Below are positions 44,067-52,995 of a stretch of DNA of 64,000 bases, one piece after another. Numbering within the stretch: the stretch's first letter is position 1; each line of letters starts with the position of its first letter. The position numbers and the translations under genes are program-made. Source of the DNA: an uncultured Lachnospiraceae bacterium (GTDB lineage: Bacteria > Bacillota > Clostridia > Lachnospirales > Lachnospiraceae); the NCBI GenBank assembly GCA_900549995.1, contig URQQ01000008.1, forward strand, positions 35,309-99,308, given 5' to 3'. The notes under the pieces were generated by a model. It worked only from the letters and a program-made list of their open reading frames with translations, was not told where the DNA came from and did not search any database.

Positions 44067-45476
44067 CTATAAAATACCATTCAGTTCCTGGTACAGCCTC
44101 TTGGCATAACTGTCCGTCATTCCGCAGATATAATCCGTTACAAGCAAAAGCCTCAGATATAACTTCTCCGTCTCGTCCTTCCCCTTCGCATGGCATCGAT
44201 AGGCATTTTTATAATTATCTGATATAAATGCGATCATCCTCTCGTCAATGGAATCCAGCACTTCATCCGTATCATATTTTACTGCGGCACGCATAAACAG
44301 ATCCATCAGTTTATCAATAATCCCGGCTTCCGTAACTTCCATCCGGTAAATCGCCGATGAAGTAAACACATATCTGCATGCAAGCTCTCCCAGAAGTTCC
44401 ATCAAAGGCTCTGCCTCCGTTCCGGCAAATAAGTCTTTCTGATACGTTCCTTCCATAATTTCTGTATAATGTGTGGTAAACCCTTCCGTCACGCAGTTGA
44501 TCAGATAGCTCTGCACCTGCACAATCCAGTTTTTGACAGCATACTCCTCAGGATTGCTCACGCCATTTCCCAGTGCCCTCTGATACTTACGGTCCAGACT
44601 TCCTAGCGCATCGAATGGGAATGTCACATATTTTTCATTCAGCTTCTTCAGCTCCTCCCTTAACTGGTAATAGGACAAAAATCCTTTGATAAACGCATCC
44701 TCCACATCGGCTGTCTTGTAAGCCAGATCATCTGCTGCTTCCAGGATGAACGTCAGCGGATGTCTCCTTCCATTCGTCCCTGTCTCCTGCTCAATCTCTG
44801 AAAATAATTCTCTGTCTGCATAGTAATATCCCATTTTCTTCGACCGGATATCCTCAGTTGTCCCGATTTCCAGAGAAGAAACCGGATATTTCACGATCGT
44901 ATTCAATAATGCATACGTCAGGTTCATCCCATTCTCATCTACAAGATAGTGAAGCTTTGTCACAAGCCTTAGTGCCTGTGCATTTCCTTCGAAATGAAGA
45001 AAATCTGCTTTCATCTGCGGCAGTAGTATCTCTCCTGCTTTCTTTCCCTTATATTCCAAAACCGATAAATTCTTCTGAAACCATTCCCGGATTGCCGTCT
45101 CACCAAAATGGCCGAACGGGGGATTACCGATATCATGGATCAACCCTGCACACTGAAGAACATTGCAGATATCCTCCTTCATGTCTGCAGTAAAATCAGG
45201 ATCTTTATGATACGCCAGAATATACTCTCCGATGTTCTGACCCAGAGACTTTCCAAACGACGAGACTTCCAGGGAGTGTGTAAGCCGTGTCCTGATAAAA
45301 TCACTCTTGTCGAGCGGAAAAACCTGTGTTTTATCCTGAAGACGCCGAAAAGATGCGCTCCCTATAATCCGGTGGTAATCTTTTTCAAATTCACTTCTCA
45401 GATCTTTGCTTCCGCTCCCCTGTCTTCCATATCCCATGCGCTGTCTTTGAACGGATAATAACTTTTCCCACTTCAT
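44067..45476 (-). CDS. dgt: Deoxyguanosine triphosphate triphosphohydrolase
   Basis: A 469-residue HD-domain enzyme that splits dGTP into deoxyguanosine and triphosphate, controlling dNTP pools. HD residues are visible in TRLTHSLEVSSFGKSLGQNI and AGLIHDIGNPPFGHFGETAI, and the later Asp in ILEAADDLAYKTADVEDAF. It starts with MKWEKLLSVQRQRMGYG. It lies between two acidic-linker proteins on the same strand. Related enzymes act in phage defence, but this one looks like the housekeeping type. Confidence 0.92.
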   Translation of the reverse strand: MKWEKLLSVQRQRMGYGRQGSGSKDLRSEFEKDYHRIIGSASFRRLQDKTQVFPLDKSDFIRTRLTHSLEVSSFGKSLGQNIGEYILAYHKDPDFTADMKEDICNVLQCAGLIHDIGNPPFGHFGETAIREWFQKNLSVLEYKGKKAGEILLPQMKADFLHFEGNAQALRLVTKLHYLVDENGMNLTYALLNTIVKYPVSSLEIGTTEDIRSKKMGYYYADRELFSEIEQETGTNGRRHPLTFILEAADDLAYKTADVEDAFIKGFLSYYQLREELKKLNEKYVTFPFDALGSLDRKYQRALGNGVSNPEEYAVKNWIVQVQSYLINCVTEGFTTHYTEIMEGTYQKDLFAGTEAEPLMELLGELACRYVFTSSAIYRMEVTEAGIIDKLMDLFMRAAVKYDTDEVLDSIDERMIAFISDNYKNAYRCHAKGKDETEKLYLRLLLVTDYICGMTDSYAKRLYQELNGIL

Positions 45477-45561
45477 GGCAATTCCTCACTTTCTGAACCA
45501 GAAACCGTGCAGTTTACACTGCACGGTCCCTTACATTACAGTATTCTCTTTTTTTCCTGCA

Positions 45562-46908
45562 CTAATCCAGGTAAATCGGCGGTTCATACTGGTCTCCAAG
45601 CAACGCTTTCTTCCGCTCCTGATATCCAAGAAATGCCCATTCTGTCATATCTGCCCACTGATGTTCTCCGCGGTCATATACCTGAATATATCCGATTCTG
45701 TTTGGATGCATACGGACACTGTTCGTCTCGTACTCCTTGCCCGTGTAAGGGTTGACTTCTCCGATACCATCCGGCATCATCTGCGGTCCTCTCCTCCTGT
45801 CATATCCTGACTTCACTTCTGTCTCATTCACCGGCTCTTCCTGCTGTCCGGCTGATAACTCTTCAGTTTCTTTTTCAGCCTCTGCTTTTACTTCCGGCTG
45901 TTCCAAAGCTTCTGGCACCGCTGCCTGCTCCTCCTTGAAAGTCTCCTCCGCTTTTTCTTCCTCCTGTGTATCCCTTGCTGCTTTCGATGCTCTTCTGATA
46001 TATCCTTTTAATACACTGGTTAAAGGTTTTTTCTTCTTCACTGGTTTTGGTTCCGGCTGAATATTCTGTGGTTCTGGTTTTTCTTCAGGCTCTTCTTTTT
46101 TCTCCTCCACATTTTCTGCCGGTGTTTCCGTCTCTGTTACTTCTTCCTTCAGCTCTTCTTCCAGTTCTTCCTTTTTCTCTTCTTTTGCATCTGCTGGTTC
46201 TTCCTGGGATATTTCTTCCTGCTCCTCAGAGGCTTCTAACGGTTCCCCGGCATCTGCTTTCTGTTCCTCCAAAGCTGTCTCTGATCCTTTCTCGGCCTCC
46301 GGTACTTCCTCAATCTTGGATTCTGTCTCCTCTGCAATCTCCGTATCGTCTCCGTCAGTATCTGTGTCCATCGCAACCTCAGTCTTTATCTCAGAATTGA
46401 CAGATTCTTCAGAATTTACTTCTTCCCCAGGCACCTCGTATTCCAGGACATTGGCCTCTCCAAGATCATCTTCTCTCTTTTCCTGCTCTAACTGCTCCAG
46501 CTGCTCGTGGATATCAACAAGCTCTCCGATTGTAATGTCACGCTCAGAAGAAGAAAGCTCATCCATTCTCTGGAACAGATCTGTCTGTGGCTCCAGAAAA
46601 ATTGTCTTCCCTTTTTTCTTCTTCTCTTTTCTCTCCTCCGCCGGCTCTGCTGAATATATGTCAGCAGATACGCTGCCATGCCGGTCTTCGTCGGACAGTA
46701 TATTTAACTGGAATGGGCAGTCAAGAATCTCTGCAATCATCCTCATATCCTGTTCCTGAAAATTATCTCTTCCCAGGCGCTGTGTCAGATTCTGCCTGGA
46801 CATCTTCTTGCCTGTTTTCATCTCTATCTCTTCAGCCAGTTCTTTAATCGTCATATTCTTCCGGCTTAAAACAATCTTAACCTGCTCCCCAAATGTCAAA
46901 CTCAACAT
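45562..46908 (-). CDS. HTH protein with long acidic linker and conserved C-terminal domain
   Basis: A 448-residue protein. The N-terminal helix-turn-helix (about 1-72; FGEQVKIVLSRKNMTIKELA, SRQNLTQRLGRDNF) is XRE-like. Residues ~125-380 are low-complexity and glutamate-rich, with a proline/lysine break near 300 (PEPKPVKKKKPLT). The last ~65 residues are ordered again (NPYTGKEYETNSVRMHPNRI; YDRGEHQWADMTEWAFLGYQ). I know no function. The charged linker may be a flexible tether between DNA binding and a partner. It probably shares its style, and perhaps its role, with the DUF6128-like gene on the other side of dgt. Confidence 0.65.
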   Translation of the reverse strand: MLSLTFGEQVKIVLSRKNMTIKELAEEIEMKTGKKMSRQNLTQRLGRDNFQEQDMRMIAEILDCPFQLNILSDEDRHGSVSADIYSAEPAEERKEKKKKGKTIFLEPQTDLFQRMDELSSSERDITIGELVDIHEQLEQLEQEKREDDLGEANVLEYEVPGEEVNSEESVNSEIKTEVAMDTDTDGDDTEIAEETESKIEEVPEAEKGSETALEEQKADAGEPLEASEEQEEISQEEPADAKEEKKEELEEELKEEVTETETPAENVEEKKEEPEEKPEPQNIQPEPKPVKKKKPLTSVLKGYIRRASKAARDTQEEEKAEETFKEEQAAVPEALEQPEVKAEAEKETEELSAGQQEEPVNETEVKSGYDRRRGPQMMPDGIGEVNPYTGKEYETNSVRMHPNRIGYIQVYDRGEHQWADMTEWAFLGYQERKKALLGDQYEPPIYLD

Positions 46909-47142
46909 TACCCTTATCCTCCTTCGTTTTCATCAACACAAACAGCATAATTACTGCAAAACTACGCATTACAAACAGGTTTTAGTAAACTTTTTCGTTT
47001 CTTCATAAACCTATCTTTTTCTTCTTTCTTCATTTTATCAAATCACATTCTGTTCGTCAACGGCATATACATACATAAATACATGAAAACGTTTCGCAGA
47101 TATTCAGGGAACAGCGGGCGGATTTTTCTTTACAAAAAACAT

Positions 47143-47170
47143 TTGACAAATCAATTCGCAAGTGTATAAT
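47143..47170 (+). promoter_or_regulatory. Promoter of the glnK-amt operon
   Basis: TTGACA (47143-47148) and TATAAT (47165-47170) with a 16-bp spacer, a near-consensus promoter. It starts a leader of about 110 nt. Confidence 0.8.
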
Positions 47171-47186
47171 AAAGGTTATTAAAAAC

Positions 47187-47223
47187 GAGGACGTTTTCCC
47201 AAAGCGGAAAATGTCCTTTTTTT
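47187..47223 (+). terminator. Leader terminator (attenuator) before glnK
   Basis: GGACGTTTTCC (47189-47199) pairs with GGAAAATGTCC (47206-47216) around the 6-nt loop CAAAGC and is followed by seven T (47217-47223). It lies between promoter and gene. A competing pairing is possible: GTCCTTTT (47213-47220) with AAAAGGAC (47262-47269), which would break the terminator. Confidence 0.75.
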
Positions 47224-47288
47224 ATTGCTCCCGGGCAGAGAGCTGATACTGCCTATATTAGAAAAGGACTGAGAAGGAGGGAATTACC

Positions 47289-47627
47289 ATGAAAAAATTA
47301 GAAATTGTGATCCAGCCCGAAAAACTGGAAGACCTGAAATCTGTACTGGATGAATGTTCTGTAAATGGTCTGATGATTACAAATATTATGGGCTATGGAA
47401 ATCAGAAAGGACATAAAAAAGTTTACCGCGGTGCTGAATACAATGTAAATCTGCTTCCAAAAATTAAAGTAGAAACTGTCGTTGATCCATCCATTGCAGA
47501 GACTGTCATCTCAAAAGTAGTCACTGAAATCCAGACTGGAATCTATGGCGATGGAAAAATATTCGTGTATGAAGTCCAGGATGCTGTGCGTATCAGAACC
47601 GGTGAACGTGGAACAGATGCTTTATAA
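47289..47627 (+). CDS. glnK: P-II nitrogen regulatory protein
   Basis: A 112-residue trimeric signal protein that senses ATP, ADP and 2-oxoglutarate and plugs the ammonium channel. The T-loop segment GNQKGHKKVYRGAEY keeps the tyrosine used for uridylylation in other bacteria, and the B-loop IYGDGKIFVYEVQDAVRIRT is intact. The ATG follows AAGGAGG. It forms an operon with amt, from which it is separated by a hairpin. Confidence 0.95.
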   Translation: MKKLEIVIQPEKLEDLKSVLDECSVNGLMITNIMGYGNQKGHKKVYRGAEYNVNLLPKIKVETVVDPSIAETVISKVVTEIQTGIYGDGKIFVYEVQDAVRIRTGERGTDAL

Positions 47628-47679
47628 ATCTAATGGTACAAAAATTTCAACATTATATACAACTGGCGGCATATTATCA

Positions 47680-47725
47680 AAGGCGATAAATGTAGAAAAC
47701 GAATTCTATATTTACCGCCTTTTTC
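47680..47725 (+). terminator. Intercistronic hairpin between glnK and amt
   Basis: AAGGCGATAAATGTAGAA pairs (one mismatch, one G-U) with TTCTATATTTACCGCCTT around a six-base loop AACGAA, followed by T residues. It looks like a regulated or partial terminator reducing amt expression. Confidence 0.7.
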
Positions 47726-47743
47726 ATTCAAGGAGGTAATCAA

Positions 47744-48976
47744 ATGGATAACATACAATTATTAATTGATGTCATGTGGACAATGCTTGCGGCATTTCTG
47801 GTTTTCTTTATGCAGGCAGGATTTGCCATGGTAGAAACCGGATTTACAAGAGCTAAAAACTCAGGCAATATTATTATGAAAAACCTGATGGACTTCGTTA
47901 TCGGAAGCCTTTGTTTCTATATTATAGGCTTTGCATTGATGTTTGGCAAAGATTTTCATGGGCTGGCAGGAATCAGCGGATTCTTCCATCCAGAATCACT
48001 CACCGATGCTTCTGCTCTTCCGATTGGGGTGTTCATGATCTTCCACACCGTATTTTGTGCTACAGCAGCTACCATTGTATCCGGATCAATGGCAGAGCGT
48101 ACGAACTTCAAAGCTTATCTTGCCTACAGCGCATGTATCAGTCTGTTCATCTATCCGATCACCGGACACTGGATCTGGGGCGGCGGCTGGCTTTCACAGC
48201 TTGGATTTCACGATTTTGCGGGTTCCACAGCTGTACATTCTGTCGGCGGCTGGTGTGCTTTGATTGGTGCCAGGATCCTTGGACCAAGAATCGGTAAATA
48301 CACAAAAGACGGCACCCCAAGAGCGATCCCGGGACATAATATTGCGCTTGGAGCACTTGGAGTCTTCATCCTCTGGTTCTGCTGGTTTGGCTTCAACTGT
48401 GGTTCAACAACCGCTGCAACAACAACACTTGGTGATATTGCCATGACAACAAATCTCGCCGCTGCTGCTGCCACACTGGTCGCTCTTTTTCTCACCTGGA
48501 AACTCTATGGCAAACCAGATGTCTCCATGACACTAAATGCCTCCCTTGCCGGGCTCGTTGCAATTACAGCCGGCTGCGATATGGTCTCTAATTACAGCGC
48601 AGTTATCATCGGTGCACTTGCAGGCATCACAGTGGTTGCCGTTGTTGAATTCGTAGATAAAAAATTGAAAATCGATGATCCGGTCGGTGCATGTGGGGTT
48701 CACTGGGCATGCGGAATCCTCGGAACACTTTGCACTGGTATCTTTGCAAAATCCTCTTATCTTGAAAGCATCGGTATGAGCCGTCTCCAGTTCACCGGCG
48801 TACAGCTGGCCGGTATTGCCGCAGTCGGAGTTTATGTCGCGGTAATGGCCGTCATTATCTTTAAACTGATCGATAAATTTGTAGGACTCCGTGCAAGCCG
48901 TGAGGCCGAGATCGAAGGAATGGATGCAATCGAACATGGCATGAGCGCCTATGCAGATTTCAACTTCCGGCTGTAG
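47744..48976 (+). CDS. amt: Ammonium transporter
   Basis: A 410-residue, 11-helix channel. It has a PMQAGFAMVETGFTRAKN-like start (FMQAGFAMVETGFTRAKNSG), the twin pore histidines in STAVHSVGGW and GACGVHWACGILGT, and the family segment FGFNCGSTTA. AAGGAGG precedes the ATG. Coupled with glnK, it imports ammonium under nitrogen limitation and is likely blocked by the P-II protein when nitrogen is plentiful. Confidence 0.96.
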   Translation: MDNIQLLIDVMWTMLAAFLVFFMQAGFAMVETGFTRAKNSGNIIMKNLMDFVIGSLCFYIIGFALMFGKDFHGLAGISGFFHPESLTDASALPIGVFMIFHTVFCATAATIVSGSMAERTNFKAYLAYSACISLFIYPITGHWIWGGGWLSQLGFHDFAGSTAVHSVGGWCALIGARILGPRIGKYTKDGTPRAIPGHNIALGALGVFILWFCWFGFNCGSTTAATTTLGDIAMTTNLAAAAATLVALFLTWKLYGKPDVSMTLNASLAGLVAITAGCDMVSNYSAVIIGALAGITVVAVVEFVDKKLKIDDPVGACGVHWACGILGTLCTGIFAKSSYLESIGMSRLQFTGVQLAGIAAVGVYVAVMAVIIFKLIDKFVGLRASREAEIEGMDAIEHGMSAYADFNFRL

Positions 48977-49099
48977 TTAAGATTGTTTTTATTTCTCCTT
49001 CATAAAATCTTCTGTCTTTCATCACAGAATGATCACATTTTTTACTTATACTGATAATTGTTCAAACGAACAAACACTTTTTCATAAACTTTTTCCTTC

Positions 49100-49136
49100 A
49101 AAAAGGACTGCCTCCCCCCTCATGGCAGTCCTTTTT
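49100..49136 (+). terminator. Terminator of the glnK-amt operon
   Basis: AAAAAGGACTGCC (49100-49112) pairs with GGCAGTCCTTTTT (49124-49136): a perfect 13-bp stem with a T-run. Confidence 0.92.
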
Positions 49137-49602
49137 CATGCTTTCGTTTTCCTTTCACAATTCATCTTCTGTCAACATTACTTCCCCTCCATTTGATCAA
49201 CCCGCCTCTTAATTTCTTCATTTTCATTTGGTAACACGAGAAAAAAGATCAACCTTTTTTTGTCATTCATGTGACCAAAACCGCTTAAAATGGGGCTTTG
49301 TACTTTATTCTTGTGAAGAATTTCGTTAAATTCCTACCAAAATTAATAAACGCTTAAGATTTTTTCGTTTTCTTTTAGATTTTCAACATACTTTGGACAC
49401 ATTTATCCGTTATACTAAGATTCAGATAGTTGATTAACACTCACTATCTCCCCCCCTCATAAAGTAAAAGCGCCCCTGGTAATCCGGGGGCGTCGCACTT
49501 TACTCTCATTCCTTTAGATAACTATAAATTTTACAGAACCCCGGAAGTTCATTCTTCCGGGGTTCTGCTGTAATAAAACATATTCTTTAACTTCTATTGT
49601 TA
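49137..49602. other. Long intergenic region with two strong hairpins
   Basis: This AT-rich stretch holds no convincing gene. Two structures stand out. At 49463-49503, GTAAA/TTTAC arms enclose a CGCCCC/GGGGCG stem. At 49534-49567, a perfect 14-bp stem (CAGAACCCCGGAAG with CTTCCGGGGTTCTG) with a 6-nt loop lies 36 bp after the MerR stop and may end that transcript. The region could encode a small structured RNA, but I cannot name one. A 30-codon minus-strand frame near 49190-49280 has no ribosome binding site. Confidence 0.45.
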
Positions 49603-50223
49603 TCACTGTTTTGTATCAGATCTGTATGCAGTAAGCTGGTGACCAAAATAAGCCCATATTCCAAGCAGAATCAAGATAATAACAAAATTCGCTATCAATA
49701 TAGTATCCGACAATTTGTTTCCCAATACAACTCTACCAAAAATAATAATTGGAAATAATATCGTAGCTGCACACATCAGGTTTCTAATATTATTCATTAA
49801 AGTATAGATTCTGTTGATCCTCTCCATTTTCATAGCACTTTCTCCTCTCATTTTGAAAAAACAGCTATTCCAATCAATCAGCGACATATCCATATCTGAA
49901 AACGTTTTTGCTCGTGTTTTCATCATTTCACAAATTCTGTGGATTTCTTCCAACTGCTCTTGCTCTGCCTCAAGTTTTTTAATTCTATTCTGCATCAGTT
50001 CTGAAACTGTAATCCGCTCTTTCTGAAGATTTTTTATATCCTGTAAGGATATTTCCAGAAAACGAAGAAGTTTTATTTTATTTAGAATTTCTATATCTCT
50101 TATCCCGTAATCTCTATAATTATTTTTTTCATTTCTTGCCGGTTCTAATAACCCCTGCTGTTCATAGTAACGAATATTAGCCTTGCTAATTCCAGTACGA
50201 TCTTCTACCTCTTTTATATTCAT
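49603..50223 (-). CDS. MerR-family regulator with C-terminal membrane helices
   Basis: A 206-residue protein. The MerR winged helix (about 1-70) reads NIKEVEDRTGISKANIRYYE, then QQGLLEPARNEKNNYRDYG; a dimerising coiled coil follows (about 75-105). The C-terminal ~60 residues contain two hydrophobic helices (about 146-166 and 173-194: TILFPIIIFGRVVLG and IANFVIILILLGIWAYFG). There is no effector-binding domain. The regulator is therefore probably tethered to the membrane. No target gene is evident; it is monocistronic. Confidence 0.8.
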   Translation of the reverse strand: MNIKEVEDRTGISKANIRYYEQQGLLEPARNEKNNYRDYGIRDIEILNKIKLLRFLEISLQDIKNLQKERITVSELMQNRIKKLEAEQEQLEEIHRICEMMKTRAKTFSDMDMSLIDWNSCFFKMRGESAMKMERINRIYTLMNNIRNLMCAATILFPIIIFGRVVLGNKLSDTILIANFVIILILLGIWAYFGHQLTAYRSDTKQ

Positions 50224-50455
50224 ACCATTTCTCCCCTCTCTTTTCTCTATTAAACACCTTCAAGCAGCTTGAAAGTCAATATTTTTATATTATTTTATTA
50301 GAACAGAATGAACAAGTCTACTTCTACACCCTGAATCGCTCACTCATAAGGGACTTATACATGTTGTGCGCCAATGTAATAAAAAATGCCCTCCTTACCA
50401 GACTTTATTGGTCCAGCAAAGAGAGCACATATCACACACAACTCCAGGGGTTCTG

Positions 50456-51385
50456 CTATCTCTTCCTATGTTCTTCTAACCATTCCAAAATATCACTGTA
50501 CACCTGATCACGGTCAGTCTCATTTAGAATCTCATGTCTGTCATCCGGATATAACTTCAGAGTCACATCTTTTATTCCACAATCTTTATATCTGTTGTAG
50601 ACTTTCTCCACATCTTTCCCAAATCCACCAACAGGATCCTGTTCTCCCGCAACAAAGAAGAGGGGGAGTCTTTTTGGTATCCGGTTCAGATTATCCTTTT
50701 TCGTCAGCTCAAGCATACCACTAAACATATGATAATATGCATTTACGGTAAACACGAACGTACAGTAAGGTGACTTCACATATTCATCCACGATTTTTGT
50801 GTCTTTTGTCAGCCAGTCACTGTTCGTTCTTGGCGGATAAAAATGTTTGTTATAACTCCCTGTCGCCATATTATTCACCAGCTTACTCCTGTAATGTTCC
50901 CCTTTTACAAGCATCAGAATCCGGCAGAGCGCCTTTCCTGCCATCAGAACAACCGGAGACTTATCTCCTGTTCCCATAATCACCGCACCCTGCAGCCCTC
51001 TTCCATGCATCTGCAGATACTGTCTCAGCAGAAATGATCCCATACTATGTCCCAGCATAAAATAAGGAACATCCGGATATTTATCAGCAGTCTTTGTACG
51101 CAGCTTGTGGATATCGCCAATAACAAACTTATTTCCATCCTTACTGCCAAAAAATCCGTATTCGCTTTCGCCGCATACGGATTTTCCATGTCCCAGATGA
51201 TCATTTCCAATGACATAGTATCCTCTTTCGCTCAAATACTGAGCGAAATCATGATACCTGTCAATGTATTCCACCATTCCGTGGCAGATCTGGACAACTG
51301 CCCTGACCTCGCCATCTGGAATCCATTCAACCGCGTGAATCTGTGTTCTTTGATCTCTTGACAGAAAATAGAACTCATTTTTCAT
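50456..51385 (-). CDS. Alpha/beta hydrolase (serine aminopeptidase S33 / monoacylglycerol-lipase-like)
   Basis: A 309-residue cytoplasmic hydrolase. The nucleophile elbow is GHSMGS, the oxyanion region is VVQICHGMVEYIDRYHDFAQ, the late acid is in VAGEQDPVGGFG and the catalytic His is in YPDDRHEILNE. The substrate is likely a lysophospholipid, monoglyceride or other ester, but cannot be fixed from sequence. It stands 43 bp beyond the citrate synthase stop and may share its transcript. Confidence 0.88.
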   Translation of the reverse strand: MKNEFYFLSRDQRTQIHAVEWIPDGEVRAVVQICHGMVEYIDRYHDFAQYLSERGYYVIGNDHLGHGKSVCGESEYGFFGSKDGNKFVIGDIHKLRTKTADKYPDVPYFMLGHSMGSFLLRQYLQMHGRGLQGAVIMGTGDKSPVVLMAGKALCRILMLVKGEHYRSKLVNNMATGSYNKHFYPPRTNSDWLTKDTKIVDEYVKSPYCTFVFTVNAYYHMFSGMLELTKKDNLNRIPKRLPLFFVAGEQDPVGGFGKDVEKVYNRYKDCGIKDVTLKLYPDDRHEILNETDRDQVYSDILEWLEEHRKR

Positions 51386-51428
51386 TACACGATCCCTCTT
51401 AATTTTACTTTCGATCAGATAAAACTTC

Positions 51429-52799
51429 CTATCTGTCTTTCATTTCTACATAATCTCTGTACGGAGCAAGTGGCTTATATGCCGGACGGATAATCTTATC
51501 CACATTTTTCAGCTCTTCCAGACGATGCGCGCTCCAGCCAACCACACGTGCCGCTGCAAAAATAGGGGTATACAGCTGCTGCGGAAGTCCAAGCATTCCA
51601 TATACAAGTCCACTGTAAAAGTCAACATTGGCATTTACACCTTTGTAAATCTTACGTTTCTCTCCAATAACTGCCGGTGCAAGCTTCTCTACCAACTCAT
51701 ACAGGCCGTATTCTTTTTCACAGCCTTTTTCTTTGGCAAGCTGTTTGACAAAATGTTTGAAAATATCAGCTCTTGGGTCAGATATTGAGTAGACAGCATG
51801 ACCCATTCCATAGATCAGGCCTTTCTGGTCAAATGCCTTCTTATCCAGAAGTGCTTCCAGATAGTTACGAACTTCTTCTTCATCGGCCCAGTCACTTACA
51901 TGCTCTTTCATATCCTGAATCATCTGGGATACTTTGATATTTGCGCCGCCATGTTTCGGCCCTTTCAGAGATGCCATTGCTGCTGCCATTGTAGAATATG
52001 TATCGGTTCCTGAAGATGTGACAACATGTGTTGTAAATGTAGAGTTATTACCACCGCCGTGATCCATATGAAGCACAAGCGCCATATCAAGAATCTTCGC
52101 CTCAAGCGGAGTGTATTTACGGTCTTCACGAAGCATCATCAGTATATTCTCTGCTGTTGACAGTTCCGGAGAAGGCGCATAGATGTATAAATCATCACCT
52201 CTCCTGTAGTTATAAGCATGATAGCCGTAAACCATCAGCATCGGGAACTGGCTGATCAGGTTCAGACACTGGCGGAGAACGTTCGGTATACTTGTGTCGT
52301 CTGCCTTCTCGTCATATGAGTATAAGTTCAGGATACACCGGGAAATATTATTCATCATATCCTTGCTCGGTGCCTTCATAATTACATCCCTCACGAAGTT
52401 CGGCGGAAGTGTTCTTCTCTCTACCAGCATTTCGTGGAAGGAGTTAAGCTGACTTTCTGTCGGAAGATCTCCAAATAAAAGCAGGTAAGCAACTTCTTCA
52501 AAACCATCATGCTCAGCTGCCAGGAATCCGTGAACCAGATCTTTGATATTATAACCACGGTAATACAATCTTCCGGGGCACGGGACTTCCTTCCCATCTA
52601 CTACCTTCTTTGCACAGACATCTGATATATTCGTAAGTCCTGCAAGAACGCCCTTGCCGTCTAAATCACGCAAACCTCTTTTAACCTCATATTTCGTATA
52701 AAGGTCTTTTTCAATCGCATTGTTTTTCTCACAGAGATCCGCTAGTTCCTGAATCTTCGGGGTAATTTCAAACAATGCATGATCAATTGAATTTGCCAT
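51429..52799 (-). CDS. gltA: Citrate synthase
   Basis: A 456-residue enzyme that condenses oxaloacetate and acetyl-CoA to citrate. Catalytic histidines lie in LVLHMDHGGGNNSTFT, SLKGPKHGGANIKVSQMI and IYGMGHAVYSISDPRA, and the late Asp/Arg set is in KGVNANVDFYSGLVYGMLGL. ATG 52799 (MANSIDHAL) follows AAAGGAG by 8 bp; two earlier in-frame ATGs are too close to that site. In an anaerobe with an incomplete TCA cycle it would supply 2-oxoglutarate for glutamate; no aconitase or isocitrate dehydrogenase gene is nearby. Confidence 0.94.
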   Translation of the reverse strand: MANSIDHALFEITPKIQELADLCEKNNAIEKDLYTKYEVKRGLRDLDGKGVLAGLTNISDVCAKKVVDGKEVPCPGRLYYRGYNIKDLVHGFLAAEHDGFEEVAYLLLFGDLPTESQLNSFHEMLVERRTLPPNFVRDVIMKAPSKDMMNNISRCILNLYSYDEKADDTSIPNVLRQCLNLISQFPMLMVYGYHAYNYRRGDDLYIYAPSPELSTAENILMMLREDRKYTPLEAKILDMALVLHMDHGGGNNSTFTTHVVTSSGTDTYSTMAAAMASLKGPKHGGANIKVSQMIQDMKEHVSDWADEEEVRNYLEALLDKKAFDQKGLIYGMGHAVYSISDPRADIFKHFVKQLAKEKGCEKEYGLYELVEKLAPAVIGEKRKIYKGVNANVDFYSGLVYGMLGLPQQLYTPIFAAARVVGWSAHRLEELKNVDKIIRPAYKPLAPYRDYVEMKDR

Positions 52800-52844
52800 C
52801 GTCATTCTCCTTTCCATAACATATTTAGTGAGTTTATCTCTTTA

Positions 52845-52873
52845 TTATACTAAAGTTTCTATAAATTTACAAA
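52845..52873 (-). promoter_or_regulatory. Promoter of the citrate synthase gene
   Basis: On the minus strand TTGTAA (-35) and TATAAT (-10) are separated by 17 bp, about 45 bp before the ATG. Confidence 0.65.
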
Positions 52874-52995
52874 TAAAAAGATTGTAAACAAATTTACCGT
52901 CCTTCGTAATACTTATGAAACACTTTTCTTTACTTTCAAGTGCCGATCAACTAATATAGTATTATAATGACTTTATAAAAGTGAGGTATATAGCA

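Noticed and set aside
49190..49280. Minus-strand 30-codon frame (MNDKKRLIFFLVLPNENEE...)
   Set aside because: Its composition is plausible, but there is no ribosome binding site and it overlaps structured intergenic DNA. It would need conservation evidence.
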